Assembly (NCBI GenBank): GCA_030704615.1
Contig: CM060733.1
Location: forward strand, 40,424,001-40,488,000
Direction of reading: 5' to 3'
DNA length: 64,000 nucleotides
Source: Takakia lepidozioides
Taxonomy: Eukaryota; Streptophyta; Takakiopsida; Takakiales; Takakiaceae
Shown here one piece after another: positions 1 to 11,215 of the stretch. Below the pieces are notes generated by a model. The model was not told where the DNA came from and made no database searches. It saw only the letters and a list, made by a program, of their open reading frames with translations. The position numbers were made by a program, and so were the translations under genes. Each line of letters begins with the position of its first letter. Within the stretch, counting starts at the first letter, position 1.

Positions 1-700
1 TTTCTCAACAGAGTTGACATTGTTGGAATGGCGGATGGCTCGAGAGGTGGTATATGTCTTGGAACCATTTCTTTCTTTTTTGGATCGCGCAAAGCTCACA
101 ATATGCTCGTGTTTATGCTTGACCCACGTTACAAGGGGTTGTCATTGGTATCACAATATGTGGGCAAAGAGCGTGCTTTGCATATTGTGTCCCAATATGA
201 TAGCATGGTGTTAGAGCCTCTTTTGGTAAAGTGTTTCAAGGTCTTACATCAGGATACTCCGGCCCAATCACAGCCCACTTCCACAATGGACGAGATGTCC
301 TTATTTGGTGTGCATGACCACAATGAAGACATGACATTGACAGTAGTGAGAGAACAACTATCACATTTCAGAAGGACGAAGATAATTGAGGGTGAGTGCG
401 TGGCTCCTTTGAAATGGTGGAAAGAACACGAGTCTCTCTTTCCTTATGTGGGATTTTTGGCACGGCTAATCTTGGGCATAGTTGGATCTCAGATTGAAGC
501 TGAGAGGGTTTTTAGTATTGCAGGTGTCATAACAAGCTTGAGACGGTGAAAACCTTGATATGCTTGTGAGTGTAGTCAAGAATTGGCCAAATAATGCTAG
601 AGTTGGTTGCTTTAGTACTTCCATGAAAGAGTTTTTGGATAAGGAAGAAGTCATCTTAGATGAACTGAAAAAATGCAGATGGATCTGTATGTATTTGTAA
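1..700 (+). pseudogene. hAT transposase, C-terminal dimerisation region (decayed, runs off left edge)
   Basis: The frame is open from the left edge of the window to a TGA at 547-549. Near its end it carries the signature of the hAT-family C-terminal dimerisation domain: PLKWWKEHESLFPYV, then QIEAERVFSIAG. The matching continuation (NLDMLVSVVKNWPNNARVGC and onward to a TAA at 698-700) lies one frame over from 548, so a single frameshift splits the domain. The DDE catalytic part would lie left of the window. No inverted repeats or target duplication belonging to this copy are visible. It is not part of the large hAT element at 4712-12648, which encodes no transposase of its own, though a relative could have mobilised that element. 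Confidence 0.85.
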
Positions 701-1085
701 GCCTAAACGTTCTGATGTGAGGTTCTCTGGTTTTATGACAAGAACAAAACAATTGTGAGCAGGAAGTGAAGGGCCATCTCCTATTGGAATTCCTCAATCA
801 GCATAGCTGGGCCTGGATCAAACATCGATGGACTAGGCCTTTCGTCTTCACTAGGTGTTGCTGCTAAAAAAATTACCGATTGTGAGAGGGTCCCTAATCA
901 AATGATGCTTCCATGTACAGATGAAGCAGAGGAATATAACATACTATCGCACTTTGCACCTAACTTCCCAGCAAAGTGGTGTAGCATCAACCTCGGTCTG
1001 AGAGAGAAAGCCACAGTTCTATAGATTAGCGTGATTAATTTTAAAGTCGCACTCTTAGGGTTTAATTCTCCAAAAAAACCCACCG
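701..1085. other. No recognisable feature
   Basis: No ORF of note and no repeat boundary seen. The stretch probably contains the 3' flank of the hAT fragment on the left and upstream sequence of the short ORF on the right. Confidence 0.4.
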
Positions 1086-1086
1086 A

Positions 1087-1108
1087 TATATACTTTCATC
1101 TGCCCCTG

Positions 1109-1167
<59 letters not shown>
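1087..1167 (+). promoter_or_regulatory. TATA-like box plus (CT)n tract ahead of the 1189 ORF
   Basis: TATATA at 1087-1092 is followed after about 20 bp by an almost perfect (CT)n microsatellite at 1111-1167. An ATG lies 21 bp after the tract. A TATA box with a pyrimidine-rich initiator/leader is a common plant core-promoter arrangement, so this may be a genuine promoter. A microsatellite next to a chance TATATA is equally possible. Confidence 0.35.
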
Positions 1168-1170
<3 letters not shown>

Positions 1171-1188
1171 CCGTACATACAAACAACC

Positions 1189-1506
1189 ATGTCAACGTCG
1201 GAAATAGCCGACACAATAGACACTGTAACGGACCAACAAATCCAGGAAATAACCCACCAAGAAATGACAAACGTGATATACGACAGTTTCACGTCCAATG
1301 ACCATCATGCCCTAAAGGTGGGGAACACATGGAAGCGCCTGCCCTATAGTACAAACTTCCACAGCCCCTTGTGGAACGTCCCTTCGGACCGTGAAGAAAT
1401 AGCAATCTTCGTAGGTATTGCAAAATACCCATACCTTGGCAAAACCGGGAATTACAGATTCGTGACTTTCGCCGAAGAACTAAAGACGCAAAATTCACAA
1501 TATTGA
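1189..1506 (+). CDS. Short ORF, unknown protein (105 aa)
   Basis: ATG at 1189 opens a 105-codon frame ending at a TGA (1504-1506). The protein is hydrophilic, acidic at the start (STSEIADTIDTVTDQQ) and has a central WKRLPYSTNFHSPLW stretch. I do not recognise a family, signal peptide or membrane segment. It is worth listing only because a TATA-like box and a CT-rich leader lie directly upstream. A second short open stretch at 1571-1753, rich in Asn and Ser, could be its continuation after decay. It may equally be a piece of a transposon ORF1 or a chance ORF. Confidence 0.3.
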   Translation: MSTSEIADTIDTVTDQQIQEITHQEMTNVIYDSFTSNDHHALKVGNTWKRLPYSTNFHSPLWNVPSDREEIAIFVGIAKYPYLGKTGNYRFVTFAEELKTQNSQY

Positions 1507-2715
1507 TAGAAGACAGCCATTTCTTGTTCGACTACACAAATACAATACAGAATGATTCGATAATTGAAGGATGAGAGGCGAGGACATGACGTGGATGGAT
1601 GGAAACAACATGAGCTTCACGAAAAAGCTCCTAAAAACTAACGCAAACAACTCTGGCTCGACGTCCGGTAACAACAAACGTCAAAAAACAAACAACGACG
1701 AGATGCACAATACAATAGAAATGCAGCATCCAACATGTAGGATCTCCCTCTGAGATGAGGTTTACTATTTCATGATCAAAAACCATGAGCCATGAGCCAT
1801 GAGCCGCATGAGTGGTGAGCCGCAGTCTAAGACACGCGGTTTCCATGAGCGGACTCTTCCAAATTTGGAAATGCGGCAGATTAAAAAAGTATAAAAATAA
1901 TAGTTTTTTATTCGACCTTGCCATTTTTGGAAGTTCCAGATCCTGTAATGCGGCGAAGATATGTCGTCAGTAACAATTCCGCTCATGGTTTTTAGATCCG
2001 CTCATGGAAATGAGTGACCGTGCAACGAGAAATCCAGTATACCACAGCAAAAGGACGTCACATACTGGCCTGTATAGAGTATTCCACGGTTTTACATGCC
2101 TTAACTTTGGAATGAAGCTGACCCTTCTGCCGCGATTGAAAATGGCCAAAAAATGGATGGAGAATCCGTACGTTCAGGGGATCTCGTTGCAGTCAAGTGT
2201 AACATCTGATATTGGATGAATTTCCGTCACAAGAAACACGGGCTTTCATTCCAACTAAAAGGGGTTAAACTATTGGCCAAAGCATGAGAGGAGACAGAGT
2301 CGAATGACGACAACTGGAGCAAAAGCATAGCTCGGTAGAGCTTAAATTAGACACATCTAAACGTTCCATGTAAGGGCCACCATATTTTATAAGGACCATC
2401 CTCCTTCTCCTCTTCAAAAAGTCTATATTTTGTCCCAATGCATGCTCACAACGGATAATAAAAAAATACTAATTTATCATAGTCCAAATCTACTTGTTGT
2501 ACCAAGACGACCCATGGAAAACCCCTCCAACCCCCCCCCTCCCCACCAATCAAAACTGCGTGACCGACATTTTGGCAGGCTGCATGATCCGTACTCTCTC
2601 TCATGATCCTCGAGTATGGCCCGTCCATGCGGACGTCCTTCTCAGAAGTCGTCGCTAGTAGTACTAAGCAACGCGAAGCCCTAGTGAGATTTTCTTTGTC
2701 GAATTTTGGTTTCTC
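1507..2715. other. No recognisable gene
   Basis: Only short ORFs without family signatures. A small direct repeat of the unit CATGAGC is present around 1783-1810. A C-rich run lies near 2532. Confidence 0.4.
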
Positions 2716-2725
2716 TATCTTATTT

Positions 2726-2891
2726 TGAGAAGGTAGCCCAGTGGTTGGGTGTTTGTGCCTTGCATATGCATAACCTAGGTGATCCTGGGTTCAATTCTTC
2801 AACGTGTTCCTTCAGACCGTCCATTGGGCCCTCGATGGCCTGTGTGTTGAGCAGTAGGCTCTGTAAATTCACTGGGACGTTAAAGAAACTT
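2726..2891 (+). mobile_element. tRNA-derived SINE
   Basis: Internal RNA polymerase III promoter boxes are visible. Box A is TAGCCCAGTGGTTGG at 2734-2748 and box B is GGTTCAATTC at 2788-2797, with a spacing of about 39 nt as in tRNA genes. The rest of the sequence does not fold as a tRNA and continues with an unrelated body ending near 'gggacgttaaagaaact'. The 10-mer TATCTTATTT at 2716-2725 recurs at 2892-2901 and fits a target-site duplication or a shared T-rich tail. Length of about 165 bp is normal for plant SINEs. Confidence 0.7.
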
Positions 2892-2959
2892 TATCTTATT
2901 TATCTAGTTCAATCACTTGCTTGTGATCAGAACCTAGATGTGGTAGCCCACCTTGTTTA

Positions 2960-3859
2960 TTAAACCGTTAATGCTTGCCATTTTTTCCAAAATTCCCACC
3001 TCGTTTTTGTCCTTGATCTCTTCGGAGATTTATCCATATCTGCCATCAAAACATGGTTATCGAGGATTTTCAAACGGTCAGCCATTCTATATGCATCGCC
3101 AAGACTTGTTGGTTCTTGATTTTCTACTTCTCTTTTGAAGTAGGATATACCATAATCTCGTATAGATCGAATTTGTAGACATGATACTTTACCATTGTTC
3201 TCTGATTTTTTAAGCTTCATTCAACGGCGTAATTTCAGCCAAAACCGTTGCTCGGAATGTCTCCCAAGTTGCAATCCACTCATTAGGATGCTTCTTCCAA
3301 TGCATGGTTTTGTCGAGGTTTTGTCGAGGTTTTGTCTAGCCACCAAGCTGCTGCAAAACCTTTGAAAAAGATTGACCCAAAATGGATCATCTCTTCTTCT
3401 GAGGTGCTTTCTTTGCAAGTGCATATTGTTCGACTGAAAATATTAGCTAAAGCTCTGTTGTTTTAACATCTCTTCTTCTGAAGAATTTAGAAGAGGGATG
3501 GGGCTTGAATACAATTTTTGTATTTCGTTCATTGTCGTTAAACAAATGGATTGTTCTTCATAGTTACCTTAGCTAATGCTTGTAACTCTCGTATTTGGTC
3601 TTTTAAATCCTCCATCTCCGTTTGCATGGCTTTAAACTCACTACGGCCTAAATGTCTTTAGACTTATAAAAAATTATTTTTCTTCTCCTAAGTTCGTAGT
3701 ATTAGATGACTCCCCTTTTGAGCATTCTAGAACTTCTTTTGATTCTTGATGAGAAGAACGACACTGAGCCCTTGCTTCAGCCTCAGCTACTCTTAGTTGA
3801 ACCAATTCTTCAAAAGTATATGATCGCTTTTGATCACTACTTTTCCATGGCATCATAAT
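2960..3859 (-). pseudogene. Decayed LTR-retrotransposon gag (Ty3-like)
   Basis: On the minus strand, broken frames give a gag-like protein. The start is near 3856 (MPWKSSDQKRSYTFEELVQL), followed by an Ala/Glu-rich coil. Near 3350 comes the typical capsid motif FKGFAAAWWLDKT, then WIATWETFRATVLAEI and a helical stretch with DYGISYFKREVENQEP. Several stops and at least two frameshifts break it. A short direct repeat ('tttgtcgaggttttgtcgagg') sits inside. No zinc knuckle, protease or polymerase follows on the left. Assignment rests on general gag layout, not on a catalytic motif. Confidence 0.5.
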
Positions 3860-4703
3860 GAGACTACTATCATTTAATCTTCATAACCTAGTTGCTATCT
3901 CACACTACCCTTTGGTCAACTCTTAAGTTGCTACTGACAGAATGCTACTTTTAGCTTCAGGCCTTATGATCTTATTTCACTCTAATAGCAACTGCAATGA
4001 ACATACTCATACTATTCCACTAATCCTATAGACTCTGCTTTCAGGTATTGAATACCTTTACTTAAAAGAAGTTACATAAGTTGTTATGCCTGTCTATGTA
4101 TTTACTTTATCTGTCTCTTACTTGATACTCTCTAGTCTAGAGCTCATCTTCTAGATCCATTGTATCTCTTTGGCTCTTTCTCTTCTTACTGCATATAGCT
4201 CTCGCTTTCGACCTCGGTGTCTCCTCATGGCCAACGAGATCTCTTGAGTCTTTTCCACTTCCATTCACATCTGAACCCAACAATCCCACCCCTTATTAAA
4301 GATATTTACCATCATGTACTGCTTTTATATATCTAATAAGAGGAATGAACACATTCATTCTCGTGACACATAGCTATAATATATGTTGTTGAATCCTTTT
4401 CCTTACCACTGTGGGCAAGATTAGAATCTTTTAGCATTGATGTATGAAAGCAAAAAAAGTCTAATGGATATAGAGGTCGGTTGTCTGTTGAAAATTATGG
4501 TTATTTTCAGAAAAATAAGATATCATAATCCACAATTCTTGAATCATGCATTTACATGAGCATATCACTTTGATGGCACATAGAAGCAAACACGCCAAAT
4601 TTATTTCCATTTCTTGAGATATGAAAACGTATGACTCTAGTAGGGTAGTTCATTGGTGTAACTAACTGTGACTCTTCAAATCTCAATTTTTTTCTATCAC
4701 AAT
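3860..4703. other. No gene; possible leader or LTR of the gag remnant
   Basis: No coding signal. It lies upstream (in minus-strand terms) of the decayed gag, so it could include the element's leader and part of an LTR. No second copy is present in the window to define LTR edges. Confidence 0.3.
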
Positions 4704-4711
4704 GTCCAAAC
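4704..4711. repeat. Target-site duplication of the hAT element, left copy
   Basis: GTCCAAAC lies directly before the left terminal repeat. The same eight bases follow the right terminal repeat at 12649-12656. Eight base pairs is the hAT-superfamily duplication length. Confidence 0.95.
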
Positions 4712-4925
4712 CAGTGTTGGGCGGTTCTTGCCTTTGTGAAGGAACCTTCGGTTCTGGTTCCACAAATTTTTGAAGAGACGGTTCCGGATCCGGATCCGGT
4801 TATTTTTTATTAAGGCGGTTCCGGTCCGGTTCAGGTTCTGACTTTTTAACATGGGGGCGGTTCCGGTTACCGGTTAGTTGCTGGAAAAAAAACACCGGTT
4901 CCAGTTAGGTTCCGGTTCTTTTAAA
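4712..4925. repeat. hAT left terminal repeat and GGTTCC subterminal repeats
   Basis: The 15 bp terminal inverted repeat is followed by many copies of GGTTCCGG and variants (GGTTCTGGTTCC, GGATCCGGATCCGG, GGTTCCGGTTACCGG) between about 4747 and 4920. Such subterminal arrays serve as transposase-binding sites in hAT elements. Confidence 0.8.
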
Positions 4926-5589
4926 AATATATTAAATTCTTTTAATTTTTTTATTCTTCTGGAAAATTAGATGAACTGATCTGATTGGTCATACTGAATA
5001 TTCAGAATTTTCAACTAAAACCAGGGAATTTATTAGTAAAACAGAAGTAAATAAACTTATATGTTTTTTGTGATTGTCTTTTATGGTATATATAACAAGT
5101 TAAATACGCATGGTCTCCATTAAAAACGGAAAACCAGAGATTTTATAAGTTTTCGTATGGTGTAGCAAAGAACAACTAAAACAAACTAACTACATAAGGA
5201 TCTTAATTCAAAATACAAAACAAATTAAACATGTGTAATTCTATGGTTACCTTTTATGGTGCAGCAAAAGCACAACTAAAAAAAACTACATATATTTGTG
5301 TTTTTTGGATGATGCTTTGTCGATATAGCATACAACAAACTAAGTACACGGGATGTCACTGAAATTTTCAATAAAAATGACAAATAAACAAACTCCAATC
5401 AAAGGAGTATAGTGTAATATGTTGAACAATAATTTGTCTCTAAGACAAATCATTCTACCTCAAAGAGGTTTGCCTCTGCAATCAAGTCCTCATTCCTCAA
5501 AGACTGGCACAAACATCAGAATACACATGAGGTTCAGGCATCACCCATTCATAATCTCCAAAGCCTTCCTGCCACACCCAGTACATAAA

Positions 5590-6895
5590 CAGAGTACACA
5601 TAAGTTCTTTGCTTTGCATCCTCAATGCACCCACATTGGGCATACATGTCCACCAGGGCAAAGTTCAGAATGACATATGGTACAATTCCAGCTTTGACAA
5701 TGTCACCATAGACCTCTTTTGACCTTTTCCAGGGCTGCCAAGCTTGCACAAGCATTGCAATCACACAAAAACATGATGTGGTTGGGCTTCACCCCTTCCC
5801 CCATAATTTGATCATAGGTCTCCAAATCCACCATCCCACGTCCCTGCTGTGCATACCCTGCAATGCTTGTGAGTATGCACTTGCTTTCCAGCTTCCAGAC
5901 CTTTCTTGGCGTGAATCCACATCAGAGTTTGTTGGCACTAGGAAAGGGTTGAGACTGAGCTGCTCAACTTCTCCCTGGTCTTACTGGGTTTACATAGTGT
6001 GCCAAGCACAACATTGGTGCCAAAGCCTCCATCCAGTGCCCCTGCTGTGTATACCCTGCAAGCATCGAGTTCCACGACACCACATCTCGTTCAGCCATAC
6101 TGTTCCCTTCATGACATTTTGTTTGATCAAGCCCTCTGCCTCATCCAGTTGCCCTACACCACCACGGGGATCCACCATGCAGCCAAAATGATCCACTATA
6201 GGAGTGAGGCCATAATCTCAACTCACGGAATCAAAATAGTGACAGCCTTCATCCACCAGGCCCACATGGCTACATGCAGGGAGAAGGGATATGAAAGTGA
6301 TACCATCCGGCTTCAAGCCTTCCTGTTGCATTTTGTGTGAATAATTGTAGGGCCTCCCTACCACATTTCATACTGAGCATACCCTCCAATCATCACACCC
6401 CATGAGACAACATTTTAATCAGCCATATTGTTGAACACTTTGCACGCATCCTTCATACTCCCGCATTTGGAATACATATCCGCAAGGGCAGTCTCCAGAA
6501 TGATATCTGGTGTAATTCCAACTTTTATCATGCAGAACACTAGATCTCTTTCCCCTTTTCGAGGGCTCCTATGCTTGCAAACCCATTGAGAACACCAATG
6601 ATGGTGACCTTGTTGGGCATCACTCCCTCCCATTGCATCTGTACATTTCAAAAGCTTCCCTAACACCCCCACGTTGAACATATCCTATGATCATCGCATT
6701 CCAAGAGAGACCACATCTCGTTTAACCCTTCTGCCAAATACTGATAAGGCATCCTTCATACTCCCACATTTGGCATACATGTCAACTAGAGTCTCCAGAA
6801 TGATATCTGGGGCAATCCCAGCTTGGGTGATGTCAGCATGGACCTCTTTGCCCTTTTCCAGGGCTACTTGGCTGGTTTGAACTTCGGTCTTACCA
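5590..6895 (-). pseudogene. Pentatricopeptide-repeat (PPR, PLS type) gene fragments captured in the hAT element
   Basis: Minus-strand reading gives repeated PPR motifs in several frames. Examples are KEVHADITQAGIAPDIILET then LVDMYAKCGSMKDA (6890-6750), VGITPDIILETALADMYSKC then GSMKDACKVFNNMAD (6560-6415), DHFGCMVDPRGGVGQLDEAE (about 6190-6130) and KAGIVPYVILNFALVDMYAQ (about 5700-5640). These match the P, L and S repeats and the E-type region of organelle RNA-editing PPR proteins. Stops and frameshifts break every repeat and the order is disturbed, so no protein can be made. The whole block lies inside the hAT element, so it is cargo and not a resident gene. Confidence 0.8.
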
Positions 6896-6901
6896 CAAGA
6901 C

Positions 6902-7620
6902 CACTACAGGAAAAGGGGGGACCTTTGCGACGCCCGAGCCACGCCGCAGCGTTGGGAAAACGCCATTTTTGGGCAGGGGCAGGCGCAGAATTTGCGACGT
7001 CCGGCTGTCTCCCGGCAGTCGCATGGGCGTCGCCAAAATGACGTCGCAAAAATGCGACGTATGGGGGTCGCGAGCCCCCGCCCCAAATCCCGCGACTACT
7101 GGACGTCGCTTTTCAGGCCGTCCGCGCCGATGGCAGGGGCCTCCGTCGAGCGACGTCTCGCCGTCGCGGCCCTCAAGCCGACGGCGTTGGTGGGGGCGCC
7201 GGCGCGGCGTCGCATCCCTTTTTTTTTTCTAACCTGCCTGGGAGTCCTATCATAAAACCCAAAAACACGTGGCGTAAGCCGGGTGGTACGCCAAGCAACT
7301 ATTGGGCGTGGCAAAAAAAACAGCAGGAGCAGGAGTCGGGCTCTGCCACGCCCGGGCATGGGTTTTGGCGACGCTCTGGCGTCGTCTTTTTTTATATTTA
7401 ATCCAAAAGAAAAAAGACGTGGCGCAGGCAGGGTGGCAGGCTACGCGACGCCAGGGCGTCGCGGCTTGCGACCCTCGGACCAAAAAACACGTCGCAGGGG
7501 GTGTCGGGGGTTGCCGCCCGCAAATGGGATTGGCGACGCCCGACCGTCGCGGCGTGCGACCCCCACCCAAAAAACACGTCGCCATTGGCGACGTCCTGCA
7601 ATCGCGAGGCAGCCTGGTGG
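6902..7620 (-). repeat. CACTA-2 terminus with GCGACG subterminal repeats
   Basis: CACTACAGGAAAA at 6902-6914 is a standard plant CACTA terminus. It is followed by about 700 bp packed with GCGACG, CGACGTC and GTCGCG units in both orientations and very high G+C, unlike the surrounding DNA. Given the minus-strand TNPA-like gene next to it, this is the 3' end of the element. The matching opposite terminus was not found before 12648, so the other end is missing or decayed. Long ORFs here reflect base composition only. Confidence 0.75.
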
Positions 7621-7646
7621 GGGGGGGGGGGGGGGGGGGGGGGGGT
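7618..7646. repeat. Poly-G run
   Basis: A run of nearly 30 G residues, interrupted at most at its edges, closes the GCGACG block. Its exact length may be unreliable in any assembly. Confidence 0.8.
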
Positions 7647-7895
7647 TGATTTTGGGGGTGAATTGGGGGTGGTTTTTTGTTTTTTGCCAGGTTTTGTTTT
7701 TGGGGATGGGAGACCTTACAGTTCTATTTATTTGATTTAGCAGGTACACAATTGAGCAAACATAAATCGAGGGTGAGGACAGTGCGACACATGAATAAGA
7801 TGGAAGATGGAAAGATGGAAATATATTTACAGGAAATGAGCTGAAAAGCTCACAAGGGTTCAGTAGGCTGACCCTGGGACCTACATGGACTAGGA

Positions 7896-10142
7896 CTAGT
7901 CATCCTCATCCTCATCCTCAGTGGAGGACTCAGAGCTATCCGATGAGCCTGATGACTCCGCGCCCTTTGCCAGAGCACCTAAATGAGGCGGCGTTCCCCT
8001 AAGTCCCACAGAGCTCTCAACCAATCCCTGGCCATGACCCCCGACCTCATCCATACTAGTGCCCTGTAGTGCACTCATCCCCTCCGTGTTGGCTATGTTC
8101 TTCATGAGGGATTGCCAACCATGCTCATTGGCGTAGTTGTACTCTACCGGAGATGGCTTCCTCTCAAACGCACGTTGCTACACATGCCACAAATTAAAGT
8201 CAGTTCTTCGCGATGATGGAGCCAGAAAGAAATAACAAATCCATAAGGAAGTACGACTTACAAATCGCAAGATAAAACCCTTGGATCCACCGGTGCCCCA
8301 CTTGTGTGTGGATTCGTGCTTGTCAAGACGGACTGTTGTTGCTTCACGTGCCCGTCAAATTTGGCCTTGTTTGCGGCATCAGTCTCTCCCGCAATGAGTG
8401 CATCCCACAATATCTATCCCCCCCCCCCCTCCCCAATAATTAGTGAATTACACACATACGTTGCATCGAATCTACCTCATTAATGCACATGCGACAAATG
8501 GAAGGTGACATGATTCAGGATTTGCCAACCTGTGTAATTCCATAAGGTAGTTTGGGTATGGCCCCCTTTTCCATTGCCCTCCGAATGATCTGTCTGGCTC
8601 GGTACCTCTTGTCCTTCAAGTTTCGCCCCACCATCTCCATCACCCTTGTGTCACTCCAATTGCCCGGAAACCGGCGGTCTAACTCACGGGCATACGCCCG
8701 CTTCGCGCCAAAGTGCTGATCAACCCACTCGATGTGCAAAGGGAACCACCTCATGCGAGTTCGAAGGCTGGCTTCTTCAAAGCCTCCCAGAACGCACCGC
8801 AGGGGTCACCATGGCGATTCACCTCCACTGGTGGCACCACGATCTTTGCCAACTCCACGTCATGTATCGCCAAGGGCATGTTATTTTTCCCACCCTCTCC
8901 CTTCTTTGTAGCCTCCTTTCCCTGCTCCTTTGTTACCCCACTGCCCTCCCCCGTATGCACACTCACCCCTTCCTCTCCATGTGACTTCTTCTTCTTCTTC
9001 TTCTTTTCTTTCCCCTTCTCCACGACCATCTCCTTCCCCTACCCCGCTACTTTCTCTCTCTCATTCTCCCTCTCCCTTCTCTCTCTCTCCTCGGCAGCCC
9101 CTTCATTGATGGTAAAAGGGATCTCGGGAGATCGAGGCCTCTTCTTCTTACCTTTGGTGTTCGGGTCCTTCATGAACACCACGTGCTCTCCCTCATTGGC
9201 AACCCCACCCGACTGCATCAATGAGGCCAACCATGTTGCTGCCTCCTGAAGACAAATAACCCCTCCAAATTCAAAAAAAGAAACAAACAACAAAGAAAAT
9301 CATGCATGCAAATGAAAGGATAAATCATGGAACAAGGTGCGACAGTTGTACCTTTGCAAGCTTGTCCGACTTGCCCCCGGTGTCACCCGATGTGGCACGA
9401 GTCCCCGTTGCCAGATGTGCCCGCTCTATCCCCTCCCGGGGCGCCACTGGAAGTAGATTCCAGATGTGGAGCATAGCCTACGGCGGCGCCCCGTAGTCCA
9501 GGCCCTTCTTTGCTGACCGCTCAGGCTCAGGGGGCGTTGATCGGCTAGGCTACTCCGAACCGGCCCATACCTCCCCCCCCCCCCCAAATGTGTATCAGGG
9601 TAGAAGCCCTCACCCGGCTTGACTTCTTCGAGGCGCTTCGCTATCTTGGCCACTTCATTGGCCCTCCTCGTCTCCTCCTCCCTCATCGACAACAATGGGC
9701 TGGCAATGGAGGCTTTCAAAGGCCCTTGAACCTGACGTTGGGCCTTGGCAAGTGCAGCCTTTGAAGGGGTCGCTATGGGGGTGACATCCAAAAGTTGACC
9801 ATACCGGGCCCCCGAATGGATGATGTGCTTGCCAAGGTACATTTCACCCGCCTTGGTGGCCGGGGGTGTGCTCAACTGAGCATCCGGCTCAACAACAACC
9901 TCCTGAATAGGAGAGCTGGCTGAGCCGGCCCCTGGCGCATCCAAGATGTGGACAAGAGGGGGGGTACTGGCCTCGGGGGGCAGACGAGCCCTCCGGTTGC
10001 GGCTGTCGACGGGGCTGGTTAACCGTGAGATGCCCTGGCGCGTCATACGTGCCGGCAGAGCAAACGGATTGTCCGCCCCTTTCTTTGGGGCAGGGGACTT
10101 CTTCTGTTTCCCCATAAGCTGGCACATGTCATGCAAACCCAC
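7896..10142 (-). pseudogene. CACTA-2 TNPA-like (plant En/Spm accessory) gene, multi-exon, probably non-functional
   Basis: Minus-strand coding segments follow one another with short gaps that look like introns or breaks. 10142-9426 is a basic start (MGKQKKSPAPKKGADNPFAL) followed by a Pro/Ala-rich stretch and a coil (REEETRRANEVAKIAKRLEE). 9293-9039 and 9029-8751 hold Lys/Glu-rich low complexity. 8754-8515 contains WVDQHFGAKRAYARELDRRF and NLKDKRYRARQIIRRA. 8440-8230 encodes a helical stretch with AANKAKFDGHVKQQQS. 8105-7896 ends with an acidic tail. The order (basic start, then a W/R-rich central domain, then an acidic tail) resembles TNPA/Ptta proteins of CACTA elements. The CACTA terminus just beyond the 3' end supports this. 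In-frame stops are present. Confidence 0.55.
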
Positions 10143-10359
10143 CAGTTGGCCTCATTAGGAAACAACCTCTACATTCCAGATCAAAAACAAAAAAAACCAA
10201 GCATGTCGGGGGCTGAGAGCAGCAAGTGCTCAGGGTCTCGAGAGGGGGCAACAAAGAGAAAAGAAAAAGGTGGGGGGGGGGGGGGTGGGGGGGAAAGTTA
10301 CTGAGCACCACCAACAGCTGCTGAGCACTACGGGCTCAGTCACTTCCCCCCCCCCTCCC

Positions 10360-10387
10360 CCCATTTTTTTTTTTTTTTGTTTCCTGA

Positions 10388-10423
<36 letters not shown>

Positions 10424-10425
10424 TT
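10360..10425. repeat. Poly-T and (CT)n simple repeats
   Basis: A T run near 10366-10379 is followed by about 15 CT units (10390-10420). It lies between the CACTA-2 gene and the LINE fragment. Confidence 0.8.
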
Positions 10426-10494
10426 TTTTTTGCTGCTCACAAAAAATAAACAAACCACAAGGGAGAGAGGGTGCAGAAAAAGTAAAAAAGATTG

Positions 10495-11215
10495 TACTCA
10501 TAAGACGTTGTTTGTCGTAGCCTTGTGGCCATTGACCCCGCGCCCAGTTTGAGCGGAAACAAAAGGGACAGAACCTGCCTCTGTCAGGGGCTGAAGTTGG
10601 TAGTAAGACTTACCTTCATATATAGAATTAATCTGGTTTTCCAGATATCCTCTAGAAATCCCTTCACACAAGCATCAAACTGCTGCGTGTGATTTGCCCA
10701 AATATAACTAGGCCTCAGGAGGGCCTGGGCTTTTGGCTCAGCCTTGAGACTTTCAAAGTTGGTAAACAGAGGTACAAACACAATTCCCTTGATAGATTTG
10801 AAGAGAGTGTCTCTTTGGTGAGAGAACCCCGGACAATGTATCAGAAAATAAGTACTGTCTTCAGATTGCCCACACAACGGGCAATTGCACTCTCCCTTTC
10901 CTCTCTGCTTCTGTTTGCTGTTCAAAGGTAGGCTTCCCGCCCTGAGTTTAAATTTCAGTCTAGTGCCGAGAGTGGGTAGACCCTTGAGGTCATCCAAGAT
11001 GTCCTCCCCCATGTCACTGACTGGAAACAAGTTCAGGGAAGTTTTTTGCCTAACTTCATTTTCATCAAACAATCTCATGGCAACAGACATGGCTTTGGAC
11101 ACTACAGCCTCTAAGTCAGATTTATCAACCCATATTGCAGATCCGTACTCCAAGGCAGGTCTAATAATGCGACAAAGCATGGTTTTCTTAACCTCGGAGT
11201 TGACCCCTCTGCAGA
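10495..11215 (-). mobile_element. 5'-truncated LINE fragment (same family as the ERD7 intron copies)
   Basis: The left edge carries the LINE 3' end 'tgtactcataagacg', also present at 54119 and 54716. Minus-strand coding covers the C-terminal part of ORF2, with the cysteine/histidine motif CNCPLCGQSEDSTYFLIHC. Compared with the longest copy in the ERD7 intron, about 320 bp between 'gatttatc' and 'aacccatattgc' is missing, so there is an internal deletion as well as 5' truncation. The reverse transcriptase is absent. The element lies inside the hAT transposon, so it inserted there or was carried. Confidence 0.85.

Noticed and set aside
7096-7749. Several overlapping ORFs of 80-150 codons on both strands
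   Set aside because: They come from the G+C-rich GCGACG repeats and the poly-G run; no frame has protein-like composition.
8060-8075. 'ccctgtagtg' as the missing right end of CACTA-2
   Set aside because: It lies within the TNPA-like coding sequence, lacks the T-run of the left terminus (cactacaggaaaa) and has no matching 3 bp duplication.
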